This document shows, piece after piece, positions 14,415 to 21,866 of a stretch of DNA of 29,986 bases. Origin of the DNA: a virus; the IMG/VR virus record IMGVR_UViG_3300048927_000365, positions 1 to 29,986 of that record; one strand, written 5' to 3'. Both the position numbers and the translations under genes were made by a program. The notes under the pieces were generated by a model. The model searched no databases and was not told where the DNA came from. It saw only the letters and a program-made list of their open reading frames with translations. Position 1 is the first letter of the stretch, and the number at the start of each line of letters is the position of its first letter.

Positions 14415-16382
14415 CTACCCCCACACCGTCATCACCACGTCCCCCGTGGCAGGGTTGCGCTCAACACGGCGCACCAGTACCGGGACACCGTCGTGGAGCC
14501 CGTACCGGTTGTAGGTCAACCGACCGACCTGCCCTGCCTTCGGCGCCAGGTCTTGGTCACCCTTGATGCTGATCCGGTAGAAGAAGCGCTGCACCCGGTA
14601 AATCCGCACGACGCGGTCAATCTCCGCCTGCGCGTCGGCTTCGTTCCAGAACAGAGAGATCACCGGGTCAGCTGCATCGGCCTTGCGGTAGTGCGGGTGG
14701 AGCACAGTCCCACCGAACACCTGGGCACGGAACAGGCCAACCAGCTCATCGCGGCGCGACTGCGGTACGTCGACCACGTCGGTGACCAAGTCAGATGCAG
14801 CCAGTGCCTGGGCGTTCGGCCGGTACGCCATCCGCCGCGTCAGGTTGGGGGCATCATCGGTGACAGCCAACAGATCCTCCGCCATGTCGTCCTGGCTCAC
14901 GTTGAACGCCATCGGACCGATATAGTCCTCGGGCGCCACCAAACGAACGAACCGAAGCACGCCGGTGTCATCTTGGTAGCAACCGGCGCCGTAGCTGGGC
15001 AGGATCGCGTTCATCGCGGCGCGTCCCGTGATCGCGTTGCCCGCGTAGTAGCCGATGCCGGCATATCCGCAGGCGGCGTCGATGGCCGCGCAGTCCTCTG
15101 CCGCCCAGGCCGCCTTGCCAAGCCGCCCCATGATGTCGGCCATCGCGTGCTGCAGGGTGGCCGGCTGCTGGCCAGGCCCGACGCTCGACACGTCCGCCAC
15201 CACCGGCATCACCGGCGGCGACCTCATGATGAGCTGCTGGCCATCGGGCGAGACCGTGAAGGTGCCCTCTTCCATCAGGTCGCCGCGGTCCATCACCGCG
15301 GCAGCCCATACGGGCGCGTCGGCCACGAACATTGCGGTCGCATCCGAGTTCGCCCCCACGGCAGGAACGCTGGCCACCGCCCCGATCACCGCCGGCTGCG
15401 GCTTCCATGCCAGTGATGGGATGTTGGGCAGGAACACCCCGCGGTTGATCATGCCGTCCAGGTCGTCGTGGGCATCCCGGAAGTGGAAAGTTTTGCTGCC
15501 GTCGTCGTTGATCTCGACCCGATCGACGGTGAAGCGGTAGACGTCCTGGGTGTCGGCCAGCATGCCGGCCGCAGAACCCGCTCGAATCCGCACTGGCAAG
15601 CCGCTGCCCCCGCTGAGCGCCAGATCATCCAAAAGGCCTTCGGCGTCCAAGACAACGCACTCGGCGGCGCTGGTCTGGCTGACCGAATCGCCACCCCACG
15701 GCCAGAAGTTGATCTCGCTGATGAGGTTGAGGCCCTCGGCCAGCAACCCCTCATACCTCGCATTGGCCGGGGTGTCGCCCGGGGAGGTCAACCAGTCGGC
15801 GTCAGAGATCCTCGCGGGGCTCTGCTCCACCGTGTCCAGCTTCCAGCCGGCCCCGGCGGCGGCGCTGCGCGCTGCCCACTGCCCGGCATTGACCGCCAGG
15901 CAAAGGCCGCCAGCTGATGCCGCCGCGAGGCTCGCGGCGAAGTGCAGCGGGCCTGACAGCGTAAGGTCACGCTGGTGTACCTGGTCCCCGTTGAGGAACA
16001 GCTTGAGCCGTCCTGGCGTGCCGAACTGGACATGCAGCCCCACGATGTCGCCGTGGCTGGCCACAGGCAGGCCGGCGGCCACAGCGCCGCCATTGTGGAG
16101 CACACGTCCAGCGGCCAAATCCCAACCGATGCTGCCGCCGTTGGCCCCCGGGTACGTGGTCAGGGGTGCGGACGCCATGACCAAGCCCACGATGGCGGCC
16201 ATGTCGTCATCACCCCACACGGCAAACTCGACGCCGGCGGTGCCCGCGGCTAGGGAAATGTCTGACCGCGCCATCCGGTCGCGGTCGGCCGCCTCTGTAG
16301 TGGTCAACGTCAGGCCGCCGTCCCGGGCGGCCAGCAGGGGGCCGATGGGAAGAGCGGCAAAGCGCCCGAAGGTGTCAGCCAT
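14415..16382 (-). CDS. Tail-tip hub-like protein with an N-terminal SPRY-like domain
   Basis: A 655-residue protein. Residues about 35-180 read like a SPRY/concanavalin-type lectin fold: VEFAVWGDDD, GSIGWDLAAGRVLHNG, then GDIVGLHVQF and GRLKLFLNGDQ. This is the order of strands in SPRY domains. The remainder contains a hub-like region with DVYRFTVDRVEINDDGSKTFHFRD and a C-terminal part, about 540-655, with R-x-Y-R-V-Q-R-F-F-Y-R and LTYNRYGLHDG. That recalls phage hub proteins that bind the tail tube end. It follows the tail chaperone gene by six bases and precedes the tape measure, which is unusual because hub genes normally follow it. Confident as a structural tail protein; domain names are pattern-based. 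Confidence 0.65.
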   Translation of the reverse strand: MADTFGRFAALPIGPLLAARDGGLTLTTTEAADRDRMARSDISLAAGTAGVEFAVWGDDDMAAIVGLVMASAPLTTYPGANGGSIGWDLAAGRVLHNGGAVAAGLPVASHGDIVGLHVQFGTPGRLKLFLNGDQVHQRDLTLSGPLHFAASLAAASAGGLCLAVNAGQWAARSAAAGAGWKLDTVEQSPARISDADWLTSPGDTPANARYEGLLAEGLNLISEINFWPWGGDSVSQTSAAECVVLDAEGLLDDLALSGGSGLPVRIRAGSAAGMLADTQDVYRFTVDRVEINDDGSKTFHFRDAHDDLDGMINRGVFLPNIPSLAWKPQPAVIGAVASVPAVGANSDATAMFVADAPVWAAAVMDRGDLMEEGTFTVSPDGQQLIMRSPPVMPVVADVSSVGPGQQPATLQHAMADIMGRLGKAAWAAEDCAAIDAACGYAGIGYYAGNAITGRAAMNAILPSYGAGCYQDDTGVLRFVRLVAPEDYIGPMAFNVSQDDMAEDLLAVTDDAPNLTRRMAYRPNAQALAASDLVTDVVDVPQSRRDELVGLFRAQVFGGTVLHPHYRKADAADPVISLFWNEADAQAEIDRVVRIYRVQRFFYRISIKGDQDLAPKAGQVGRLTYNRYGLHDGVPVLVRRVERNPATGDVVMTVWG

Positions 16383-16388
16383 GGATCC

Positions 16389-17056
16389 TCACAGTGAATC
16401 GAACCAGTCCAGTGCCTCGTCCTCATCCGAACGCGGGATAAGGGTCTCCAGGAAGTGCTGCATATCCCGCCTTGTACCGGCTTGGCTGTGCGCCGCGGTC
16501 ACATAGGCCGTGAACGCAGCGGGCCGAATGTGCAGGCTGACCGGGTCAATCGGGTTCCGCTTGTGGAACTCCCACCAGCCCAAGTACTCGCGCCGCGACA
16601 TGGTTGCGCGCAGCTCGGCCACCGTGCGGCGCAGGTGGCCGGCGAGGACGTGCCAGAACCAATCCTCGCCGCGCTGCCTTAGTCGTTTCCCGCCTCGGCC
16701 TGGGCCTCCGCCGCTTCGTCGCCGAAGCCCGAGTGTTTCATCGCGATCTGCTGCAGCTTCGCCGCGATCAGCGGCTTGAGTTGCGCGGCCTGGGTGGTGT
16801 TCATGACGGCCTTGCCGTCCTCGTCGCAAATGGTCGCCGCGATCAGCTTGGAGCGGTCCGCCTCCTGCCACAGCTTGCGGAACTCGGCGTCGGGCAGCTC
16901 GCGCACGTAGAACTGGGCCTTCTTGCCATCGGGCAGCTCGACGGTGTCGGCGCGCACGTCGCGAGAAGCGAACATGCCCAGGCCCTCGAAGGACTGCAGC
17001 AGCGTCAGCGGCGCGGCGGACGCCGCGTTAGTGGTCGATTCGTTGGTCTTGCTCAT
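16389..17056 (-). CDS. Tail assembly chaperone GT fusion (programmed -1 frameshift product)
   Basis: Produced by ribosomes reading the chaperone frame from 17056 and slipping -1 at the heptamer GGGAAAC (minus strand, 16691 down to 16685). Zero-frame decoding is G-GGA-AAC; after the slip the frame continues RLRQRGEDWFWHVL and ends at 16389. The fusion is 222 residues: 124 from the G-like part and 98 from the T-like part. The T-like part contains the MSRREYLGWWEFHKRNP motif typical of T-like tail proteins. In lambda the same arrangement (GGGAAAG) makes gpG and gpGT in a fixed ratio to fold the tape measure. The tape-measure gene lies downstream, after two baseplate genes. Confidence 0.8.
16679..17056 (-). 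CDS. Tail assembly chaperone, unshifted G-like product
   Basis: A 125-residue protein of the phage tail assembly chaperone type. It has an acidic and Ala-rich C-terminus (DEAAEAQAEAGND), a DVRADTVELPDGKKAQFYVRE segment and a helical body (FRKLWQEADRSKLIAAT). It lies directly downstream of the major tail protein, the usual place for gpG. The ATG at 17056 follows an AAGGAAAC ribosome-binding site, itself directly downstream of a strongly structured leader. Most ribosomes should end at 16679; a minority shift to give GT. Role: binds the tape measure before tail tube assembly. Confidence 0.85.
   Translation of the reverse strand: MSKTNESTTNAASAAPLTLLQSFEGLGMFASRDVRADTVELPDGKKAQFYVRELPDAEFRKLWQEADRSKLIAATICDEDGKAVMNTTQAAQLKPLIAAKLQQIAMKHSGFGDEAAEAQAEAGND
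16685..16691 (-). promoter_or_regulatory. Programmed -1 frameshift slippery site GGGAAAC
   Basis: The zero-frame codons are GCG-GGA-AAC-GAC-TAA, so the heptamer is X-XXY-YYZ exactly in phase. It lies four codons before the zero-frame stop, and the -1 frame is open for 98 more codons. Confidence 0.85.
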
Positions 17057-17076
17057 TGGCCGTTTCCTTGAATGGC

Positions 17077-17156
17077 GGCAGGGCGCGCGGGCCGCGCACG
17101 GCTAACACGCGGATGATCCGCGCGCCCTGCCAAAGAGATGGCCCGCCGAAGCGGGC
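17077..17156 (-). promoter_or_regulatory. Structured leader upstream of the tail chaperone gene
   Basis: Two stems fill the gap between the major tail protein stop and the chaperone start. One is a perfect 13-bp inverted repeat (17077-17089 with 17119-17131). The other is a 6-bp GC stem with a TTCG loop on the minus strand (17141-17156). There is no T-tract, so the structure is likely to act on mRNA stability or translation rather than as a terminator. Confidence 0.55.
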
Positions 17157-17185
17157 TGAGAGAGAGAAAGCGCCGTTGGGCCCGG

Positions 17186-17656
17186 TCAGGGTGCCGGGCG
17201 GTGGGTGGTGACGGCGCCGGAGCCGCGGATGGTGATCGTGGCCTTCCAGATATCGTTGTCGGCGACTTGGACCGCGAAGTTCTGGACGAAGCCCTTGAAC
17301 TGCTTGGAGACCACGTCGTCGGGCGGCGTGATCACACCGTTCACCGCACCCGGCTTCTCCACGCCGGCGGTCTCGCTGGCCGGCGCGGTCACGAGGAAGT
17401 CCACCACCGCACCGGTGGTGTGCAGCTCTTCGATCTTTTCGTGGTCGACCGCGTCGTAGTTGATCTCGATGGTGGTGCTGCCCGTGGCCTTGCGGCCAGC
17501 GACGAACTGGTCCCAGTCGTCGTCGAAGTCGGAAATGTCGATTTCCGACGCCTGGCCGTCGGGGAAGCCGACCGAGCGCAGGCGGGTCACCTTGATGACT
17601 TCGTCCGCGGCGATCGCGATGAACAACTGGGTATGCTTGGACTTCAATACGCCCAT
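17186..17656 (-). CDS. Major tail tube protein
   Basis: A 156-residue protein starting MGVLKSKHTQLFIAI. The upstream frame is open but not protein-like, and the ATG at 17656 has a GAGAGG ribosome-binding site. The fold appears to be the beta-sandwich of siphovirus tube proteins: strands around KVTRLRSVGFPDG, TTIEINYDAVDHEKIEEL and VVDFLVTAPAS, plus a C-terminal strand pair KATITIRGSGA. The size is typical for tube proteins. It lies between the tail terminator and the tail chaperone. A terminator-like hairpin sits upstream and a strong stem downstream, as expected for a transcript whose product is needed in large amounts. Confidence 0.8.
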   Translation of the reverse strand: MGVLKSKHTQLFIAIAADEVIKVTRLRSVGFPDGQASEIDISDFDDDWDQFVAGRKATGSTTIEINYDAVDHEKIEELHTTGAVVDFLVTAPASETAGVEKPGAVNGVITPPDDVVSKQFKGFVQNFAVQVADNDIWKATITIRGSGAVTTHRPAP

Positions 17657-17694
17657 GGGGTTTGCCTCTCGGATGGAGCCCGGTCGCCGGGCAC

Positions 17695-17715
17695 AAAAAA
17701 ACCGGCTCGCGCCGG
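17695..17715 (-). terminator. Intrinsic-terminator-like hairpin upstream of the major tail protein
   Basis: On the minus strand a CCGGC/GCCGG stem with a 4-base loop (17702-17715) is followed by seven T residues (17701 down to 17695). It lies between the tail-terminator gene stop at 17740 and the major tail protein start at 17656. Confidence 0.6.
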
Positions 17716-17739
17716 CGGTTGGGTTGCTGTGGTGGGCGG

Positions 17740-18102
17740 CTACCGGATGGCCAGTAGCCGCACGTCGAAGGAAATGCCAAAGGCGCCGGTGTCGTCGTCG
17801 TCGGGTGGTGGGTTGAAGGACTCGATGCTGCCCTGACGCTCGACCTCGTCGCGGATGGCCATCGCCGCCGCGTTGGCCTCGGTTGCGCTCCCGCCCCATA
17901 CGGCGATACGGACGCGCCAGCCATCGGCCGGCGGCGGGTCGGAAAGCTGCGCCAGAGGTGCCCCGCCCACGACGTCCCAGGTGGCGTAGGGAAGCCCTGC
18001 GCCGTCCGGCGCCACCTTGGGCCAGAGACGCAGGGGGTCGCCCAGCAGCGCGCGCACAGGCCCGCTGGCTTGGAGGATCGACTGGATCAAAGGCACCATC
18101 AT
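17740..18102 (-). CDS. Tail completion / tail terminator protein (DUF3168-like)
   Basis: A 120-residue protein, MMVPLIQSILQASGPVRALLG, with the L-P-Y-A-T-W motif (GAGLPYATWDVVGG). It also has a strand with VRIAVWGGSATEANAAA typical of DUF3168-type tail terminators, which cap the tail tube before it joins the head. Several starts are possible: GTG at 18108, ATG at 18102 and ATG at 18099. The ATG at 18102 overlaps the upstream stop as ATGA, the usual coupling in this operon. The C-terminus is short (FGISFDVRLLAIR). Confidence 0.75.
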   Translation of the reverse strand: MMVPLIQSILQASGPVRALLGDPLRLWPKVAPDGAGLPYATWDVVGGAPLAQLSDPPPADGWRVRIAVWGGSATEANAAAMAIRDEVERQGSIESFNPPPDDDDTGAFGISFDVRLLAIR

Positions 18103-18602
18103 TTCCACCCCCTCGCCTTCATGAGCTTGTCCATGGCTGCCAGGGTCTCGTCGATGATCACCTGGGCGGCCTGTGGCCCTTTGGCCTCAGCAGCTGGCGT
18201 CAGGAACGGCTTGGCTGCCATCTTCTTCGTCCCGAACTCCAGATGACGCCAGTAGTAAGCCCAGCCGCTCTGTTCATAGAGCTTGCCAACGCGGCGCATT
18301 CGCCGGTTCCGCCTCGTGTTGGCGTACTTGACCCGCTTGCCGGTGCGCACGCCGACCGTGTAGTACTCACCGTCCGTGCCCACGCCCGCCTTGCGACGGC
18401 TCTTGCCGTTCGCCCGGCGCACGACGATCTGAGTGGCCAGGAAACCGGAGGCTCGAGGCACGCGCTGCCGCGCCTCGTCGCGGATCAGGTTGCCACCCTT
18501 TCGCATACCAGCCTGCAGAGGCTTGCCCCTGACTTCCTTGGGCAGCTCTCGCAGCGAAGCAAGCAGGCCGGCCAAGCCGCGAACTTCAATGGAGTTAGCC
18601 AT
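18099..18602 (-). CDS. HK97 gp10-like neck/tail component
   Basis: A 167-residue basic protein. The start MANSIEVRGLAGLLASLRELPKEVRGKPL and the A-x-R-K-G-G-N-L-I-R-D-E-A-R motif are typical of the HK97 gp10-like family of head-tail joining proteins. The middle is very Arg/Lys-rich (RRANGKSRRKAGVG), and the end WRHLEFGTKKMAAKPFLTPA is a hallmark of the family. It overlaps the upstream head-closure gene by 8 bases and the downstream terminator gene by 4. Confidence 0.85.
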   Translation of the reverse strand: MANSIEVRGLAGLLASLRELPKEVRGKPLQAGMRKGGNLIRDEARQRVPRASGFLATQIVVRRANGKSRRKAGVGTDGEYYTVGVRTGKRVKYANTRRNRRMRRVGKLYEQSGWAYYWRHLEFGTKKMAAKPFLTPAAEAKGPQAAQVIIDETLAAMDKLMKARGWK

Positions 18603-18927
18603 CGGACACCCCGGCGTCCACCATCAGGTTGATGTGACTCCGGGCAGTGGGGTCCGGCAGCACCGCCCGGATGGCATACACCTGACCGTCGAAGATCGCC
18701 CGCATCGTGTGCAGAACGCCCGGCAGATATGGAATCTCCATCCGGGCCGTCACCTGACCATGCTCCGCACTGGCTGCGGTGAACTCCCGTCCCGAAAGCG
18801 GCACAACTTCGGCTGGCACGTCCTTGTGCCAATCCACCCAGATTCTGGTTTCTCCGCCCAGCGGATCGCGCGACACGTCGAATACCTGCAGGGTGATGCG
18901 GTGCCGGTACTTCCCTGCCCGCCTCAC
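18595..18927 (-). CDS. Head closure protein (SPP1 gp16-like family)
   Basis: A 110-residue protein, MRRAGKYRHRITLQVF, with the conserved opening of phage head closure proteins (A-G-x-L-x-H-R-I-x-L-Q) and the GxE...W...A-x-V-x-P-L-S-G-R-E motif. These proteins form a ring beneath the connector and close the packaged head. It overlaps the connector gene upstream and the gp10-like gene downstream by a few bases. Confidence 0.85.
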   Translation of the reverse strand: MRRAGKYRHRITLQVFDVSRDPLGGETRIWVDWHKDVPAEVVPLSGREFTAASAEHGQVTARMEIPYLPGVLHTMRAIFDGQVYAIRAVLPDPTARSHINLMVDAGVSDG

Positions 18928-19346
18928 GGGGACACCCGCCGGTAGGGGAACATCAGGCGATCGACTGTGGGGTTCTCCACGTGGATGGTGCCGGTAATGC
19001 CGGCCTCACGGTTCGCGTAAAGATCGCCCACCAGCAGCAGGATCGCGGCACGCAGCGGTGCCGGCACTGGGCCTGGAACTGTGTCGAACAGCACCGGGCG
19101 ATCACCCGGGGCACTCGTCACGGCGCCCGGCTCGATCGGTAACGGCGCGCATCGCTCGCTGACGGGGGTCCATTCGTAACTGGCCACCACCAGCGCGTAG
19201 GCCGTGGCTCGTTCCACCACCTCGCGGGCTGCCACGATCATGGAACCGATCAGCAAATCGTCGGCCCCATGTATCACTGCTAGGTGCGCCTTCGCTTCCT
19301 CCAGGGTCACCGGTTCTTCAGTGGCTGGGATTCGCGTACGCAGCAT
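18924..19346 (-). CDS. Head-tail connector protein (gp6-like)
   Basis: A 140-residue protein with the family opening EPVTLEEAKAHLAV, in which a PVTLEEAKxHLRV pattern is expected. The helix LLIGSMIVAAREVVERATAYAL and the C-terminal block PAPLRAAILLLVGDLYANRE are also characteristic of the HK97 gp6/DNA-packaging connector family. It binds beneath the portal as a dodecameric adaptor. It lies directly after the Pro/Ala-rich gene and is coupled to the head closure gene. Confidence 0.85.
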   Translation of the reverse strand: MLRTRIPATEEPVTLEEAKAHLAVIHGADDLLIGSMIVAAREVVERATAYALVVASYEWTPVSERCAPLPIEPGAVTSAPGDRPVLFDTVPGPVPAPLRAAILLLVGDLYANREAGITGTIHVENPTVDRLMFPYRRVSP

Positions 19347-19349
19347 CGG

Positions 19350-19757
19350 TCAGCTCCCTTTCGCAGATGCGACCGCATTGGGGTGTGTGTCGATGAAGCC
19401 GCCCGCCTCGATCGCGGCAGCGTGCACCGCATTGAATTCGCGCACGTCTCCGCAACGGCCGAACGGCCCATCGCTCAACACGAGGGCTTCCACCATCGCC
19501 GTCGGTTCCGGCGGCTGGGGCGCTGGCGGTGCCGGATCATCTTCACCACCCGACTGCGAGAGCGGATCGCCGCCACCGTCGACAGCGAGGGTTTCGCTAT
19601 TGCCTGGCTGCGACTCGACCAGCCCGTCGCTGGCGCCAACGGAAGCCGTCCCCCCGACGGGGTCGGCTGCAGCGGGCGGATCAACGGACGGTACACCCTG
19701 CGGCAATGCCGCTGCTGGCTCGCCCGCCGGCGCTGCCTGTGGTTTCTGCTTTGCCAT
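19350..19757 (-). CDS. Pro/Ala/Gly-rich head-region protein of unknown function
   Basis: A 135-residue protein. Residues 1-85 are low complexity and probably disordered, rich in Ala, Pro, Gly and Asp (PAGEPAAALPQGVPSVDPPA). Residues about 90-132 form a short folded module (EALVLSDGPFGRCGDVREF, then GGFIDTHPNAVASA) that recurs in small phage proteins encoded beside capsid genes. The ATG at 19757 has a strong AAGGAG site. It lies between capsid and connector, where lambdoid phages encode head-completion or decoration factors; that role is inference. Confidence 0.65.
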   Translation of the reverse strand: MAKQKPQAAPAGEPAAALPQGVPSVDPPAAADPVGGTASVGASDGLVESQPGNSETLAVDGGGDPLSQSGGEDDPAPPAPQPPEPTAMVEALVLSDGPFGRCGDVREFNAVHAAAIEAGGFIDTHPNAVASAKGS

Positions 19758-19775
19758 GGTCTGCTCCTTGTAGAC

Positions 19776-19801
19776 GGCGGGCGACCCGAAGATCGCCCGC
19801 C
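19776..19801 (-). other. Stable stem-loop downstream of the capsid gene
   Basis: A perfect 9-bp inverted repeat (GGCGGGCGA at 19776-19784 with TCGCCCGCC at 19793-19801, 8-base loop). It lies between the capsid stop (19820) and the next start (19757). There is no T-tract; it probably protects or punctuates the capsid mRNA. Confidence 0.5.
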
Positions 19802-19819
19802 CATTCGCTCAGCGTGGCC

Positions 19820-21058
19820 TTAAGCCGCGGCGCCGTGCTGGAAGGTCTTGACCGCGCCACCCACGTCGATCAGGTTGCCGCCGGTACGCATCCAGGCAAG
19901 GAAGCCCACCTGCCCCTTCTTGATGTAGGCCGAATCGTTGAAGCGGAAGAGCGTGACCGCCATCACGTCGCGGATCTTGTAGTAGCTGAAGTCACCGAAG
20001 ACGATCGACCTGGCGCCAGCGGCCGGGCTGGCCATGTGCTGGTTGATCTCGATATCGCGGTTGAGCAGGCGATCCGGCGCGCCGCCCGGATTGCCCTGCT
20101 CGTAGCCCGGCACGAAGATCGGGCGGCCGGTGTCATCTTTGACCTTGCGCACGAGCTTCAGCATGTCGTCGTGGAACATCCACTTGCCGTTTGCGCGGTA
20201 GGCAGTATCGACGCTGTGCTCAAGGTCGATCAGATCGTCGTAGAGGATGCGCGGAATGGCCGAGACCGCACCGATCTTGCCGTTGCTCGCAGCCGTGATC
20301 AGGCCCATGGGCTGGCCGACACCGGTCCCGGTGGTGTAGTGACGGTTGGTCACACGGCCCAAGCGCGTCTGCAGCCGACGGGTGATGAAGCCCTCGATGT
20401 CGGACGTGGAGTCCTGCAGCAGCTCCCACGGCACCGTGACGACCTTGGAGCTGTACTTGTGGACGCCCAGACCCTTGGTGCCGAACTTGACGTCATCGTC
20501 GGTAGCCGACTGGTTCTCCGCAACGACCTCACCTTCTTCCGAGGTGCCGTCGCTGGTCGGGTACTGCATCGGCTCGCCGCCGGCGGTGCTGAAGACGTCC
20601 GCGACGCGGCGCATGCCCCCGAAGTCCTTGAGGGCTTCGAGGATCTGCGCGGCGAGGGTGGTCGGGACGGTATAGCCGCCCTGTTCCGGGTTCACATTCG
20701 GGTTGCCGCTCATCGCGGCATTGACCTGGGTCCAGTCTTCAGCGCTCAGGGCCTTGTCGCCGCCGCGAGCCCACTTGTCGAAGAGCTTGCGGTCCTGCGG
20801 ACGCTCGTTGTCGCCGGGCGCCTGGTGACCACGCACGCCGGCATCGCGCATGTGGTTGTCCGCCGTCAGGTCCATGACCTTCTGGTGGCGCTCGATCGCA
20901 GCGTCGATGCGCTCGATATCGGCGATGTTGGCGTCGTACTTGGCCTGGTTCTCGGGCGTCCAGGTGTTGCCATCGCCGGTGCTGGTGTCCAGCAGGTTGC
21001 GAGTTTCCTTTGCCAGCGCGGTGCGGCGCTCCCGCTCGGCCTGAATGTTGAAGGGCAT
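19820..21058 (-). CDS. Major capsid protein (HK97 fold)
   Basis: A 412-residue capsid precursor. The first roughly 110 residues are a charged helical delta/scaffold-like domain (AERERRTALAKETRNLL...IERIDAAIERHQK), normally removed by the ClpP-like protease. The core begins near NPEQGGYTVPTTLAAQI and contains the HK97 family motifs: the LL..STSDIEGFITRRL spine helix, TGTGVGQPMGLIT, NGKWMFHDDMLK and the P-domain VFGDFSYYKIRD. The ending FLAWMRTGGNLIDVGGAVKTFQ is typical. It has an AAAGGAAAC ribosome-binding site and follows the protease gene, with a terminator-like hairpin in between. Confidence 0.95.
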   Translation of the reverse strand: MPFNIQAERERRTALAKETRNLLDTSTGDGNTWTPENQAKYDANIADIERIDAAIERHQKVMDLTADNHMRDAGVRGHQAPGDNERPQDRKLFDKWARGGDKALSAEDWTQVNAAMSGNPNVNPEQGGYTVPTTLAAQILEALKDFGGMRRVADVFSTAGGEPMQYPTSDGTSEEGEVVAENQSATDDDVKFGTKGLGVHKYSSKVVTVPWELLQDSTSDIEGFITRRLQTRLGRVTNRHYTTGTGVGQPMGLITAASNGKIGAVSAIPRILYDDLIDLEHSVDTAYRANGKWMFHDDMLKLVRKVKDDTGRPIFVPGYEQGNPGGAPDRLLNRDIEINQHMASPAAGARSIVFGDFSYYKIRDVMAVTLFRFNDSAYIKKGQVGFLAWMRTGGNLIDVGGAVKTFQHGAAA

Positions 21059-21078
21059 GGGTCAGTTTCCTTTGGGCG

Positions 21079-21100
21079 AAAAAAAACCGCCTTGCGGCGG
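21079..21100 (-). terminator. Intrinsic-terminator-like hairpin upstream of the capsid gene
   Basis: On the minus strand a CCGCC/GGCGG stem with a 4-base loop (21087-21100) is followed by eight T residues (21086 down to 21079). The T-tract ends about 20 bases before the capsid start codon, next to its ribosome-binding site. Confidence 0.65.
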
Positions 21101-21125
21101 CTGGTGAACTGCGGGCGGGAGTCGC

Positions 21126-21866
21126 TTACGCAGGTGCGCGCTCGAGCAGCGCGAGGCGCCGATCAAGCCCGTTTCGGTGGGCGGCAATGGCGGCGTCGTC
21201 ATCGCTCACAGTGTTCTTGGGCTTGGCCAGGGCAGCCGGGGCATTGTTGTAGGCGGAGAGATCCCAGCTGTTGGCGGCTCCCTTCTTGCCCACGACCTCG
21301 ACAACCTTGTCTGCGAAGCCATGCGCGACGGCCTCGTCAGCGGTGAACCAGGTCTCTTCGTCCATCCACTGGACCACCTGCTCGGCGGTCTGGCCCGAAC
21401 GACGCGTGTAGTCACCCGCCAGTCCGGTGTCGATCTTGCCCAGCAGCTCGCCTGTCTTCGCCATCTCGGCCTTGTTGCCGATGGCGATGGTCCATGCGTT
21501 GTGGATCATGAAGCCGGCGCCCTGAGTGATCTCCACCTCGTCGCAAGCCATGCAGACGCCCGTCGCAGCGGATGCGGCGAGCCCATCGACATGGGCCACG
21601 ACCTTCGCCCTGTGCTGGGAGATGGCAGTCATCATCGACCGGGCCGCGAAAACGTCGCCACCTGGGGAGTCGATGCGCAGGTGGATGGTGTCGACGTCGA
21701 GCGCGGCCAGCTCCTGGACGAAGCGCGTTTCGTCAATATCACCCCACCAGCCGCCGATCACGCCGTGGAGGTAGATGGTGGCCACGCCGTCGCCTGCCTC
21801 GGCGCGAAGCGGCTTGGACGCGGTTGCATTGTTACGCGCGAGCTGCAGTAGCTTCGGGGTCGGCAT
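21126..21866 (-). CDS. ClpP-like head maturation protease
   Basis: A 246-residue serine protease of the ClpP/crotonase type used by HK97-like phages to remove the capsid delta domain and the protease itself. Visible motifs are the strand RIDSPGGDVFAA (oxyanion region, about 65-75), the nucleophile Ser99 in GLAASAATG, and the catalytic His122 in FMIHNA. The downstream helix MDEETWFTADEAVAHGFAD is characteristic of phage members. The C-terminal 50 residues are polar, a likely capsid-targeting tail. The start overlaps the end of the portal gene by 35 bases. Confidence 0.9.
   Translation of the reverse strand: MPTPKLLQLARNNATASKPLRAEAGDGVATIYLHGVIGGWWGDIDETRFVQELAALDVDTIHLRIDSPGGDVFAARSMMTAISQHRAKVVAHVDGLAASAATGVCMACDEVEITQGAGFMIHNAWTIAIGNKAEMAKTGELLGKIDTGLAGDYTRRSGQTAEQVVQWMDEETWFTADEAVAHGFADKVVEVVGKKGAANSWDLSAYNNAPAALAKPKNTVSDDDAAIAAHRNGLDRRLALLERAPA

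Noticed and set aside
13644-15416. A 590-codon plus-strand ORF
   Set aside because: It lies antisense to two well-supported tail genes, has shadow-type composition and no ribosome-binding site.
19529-21346. A 605-codon plus-strand ORF over capsid and protease
   Set aside because: Antisense to the unmistakable capsid and ClpP-like genes; Arg/Gly/His-rich shadow.
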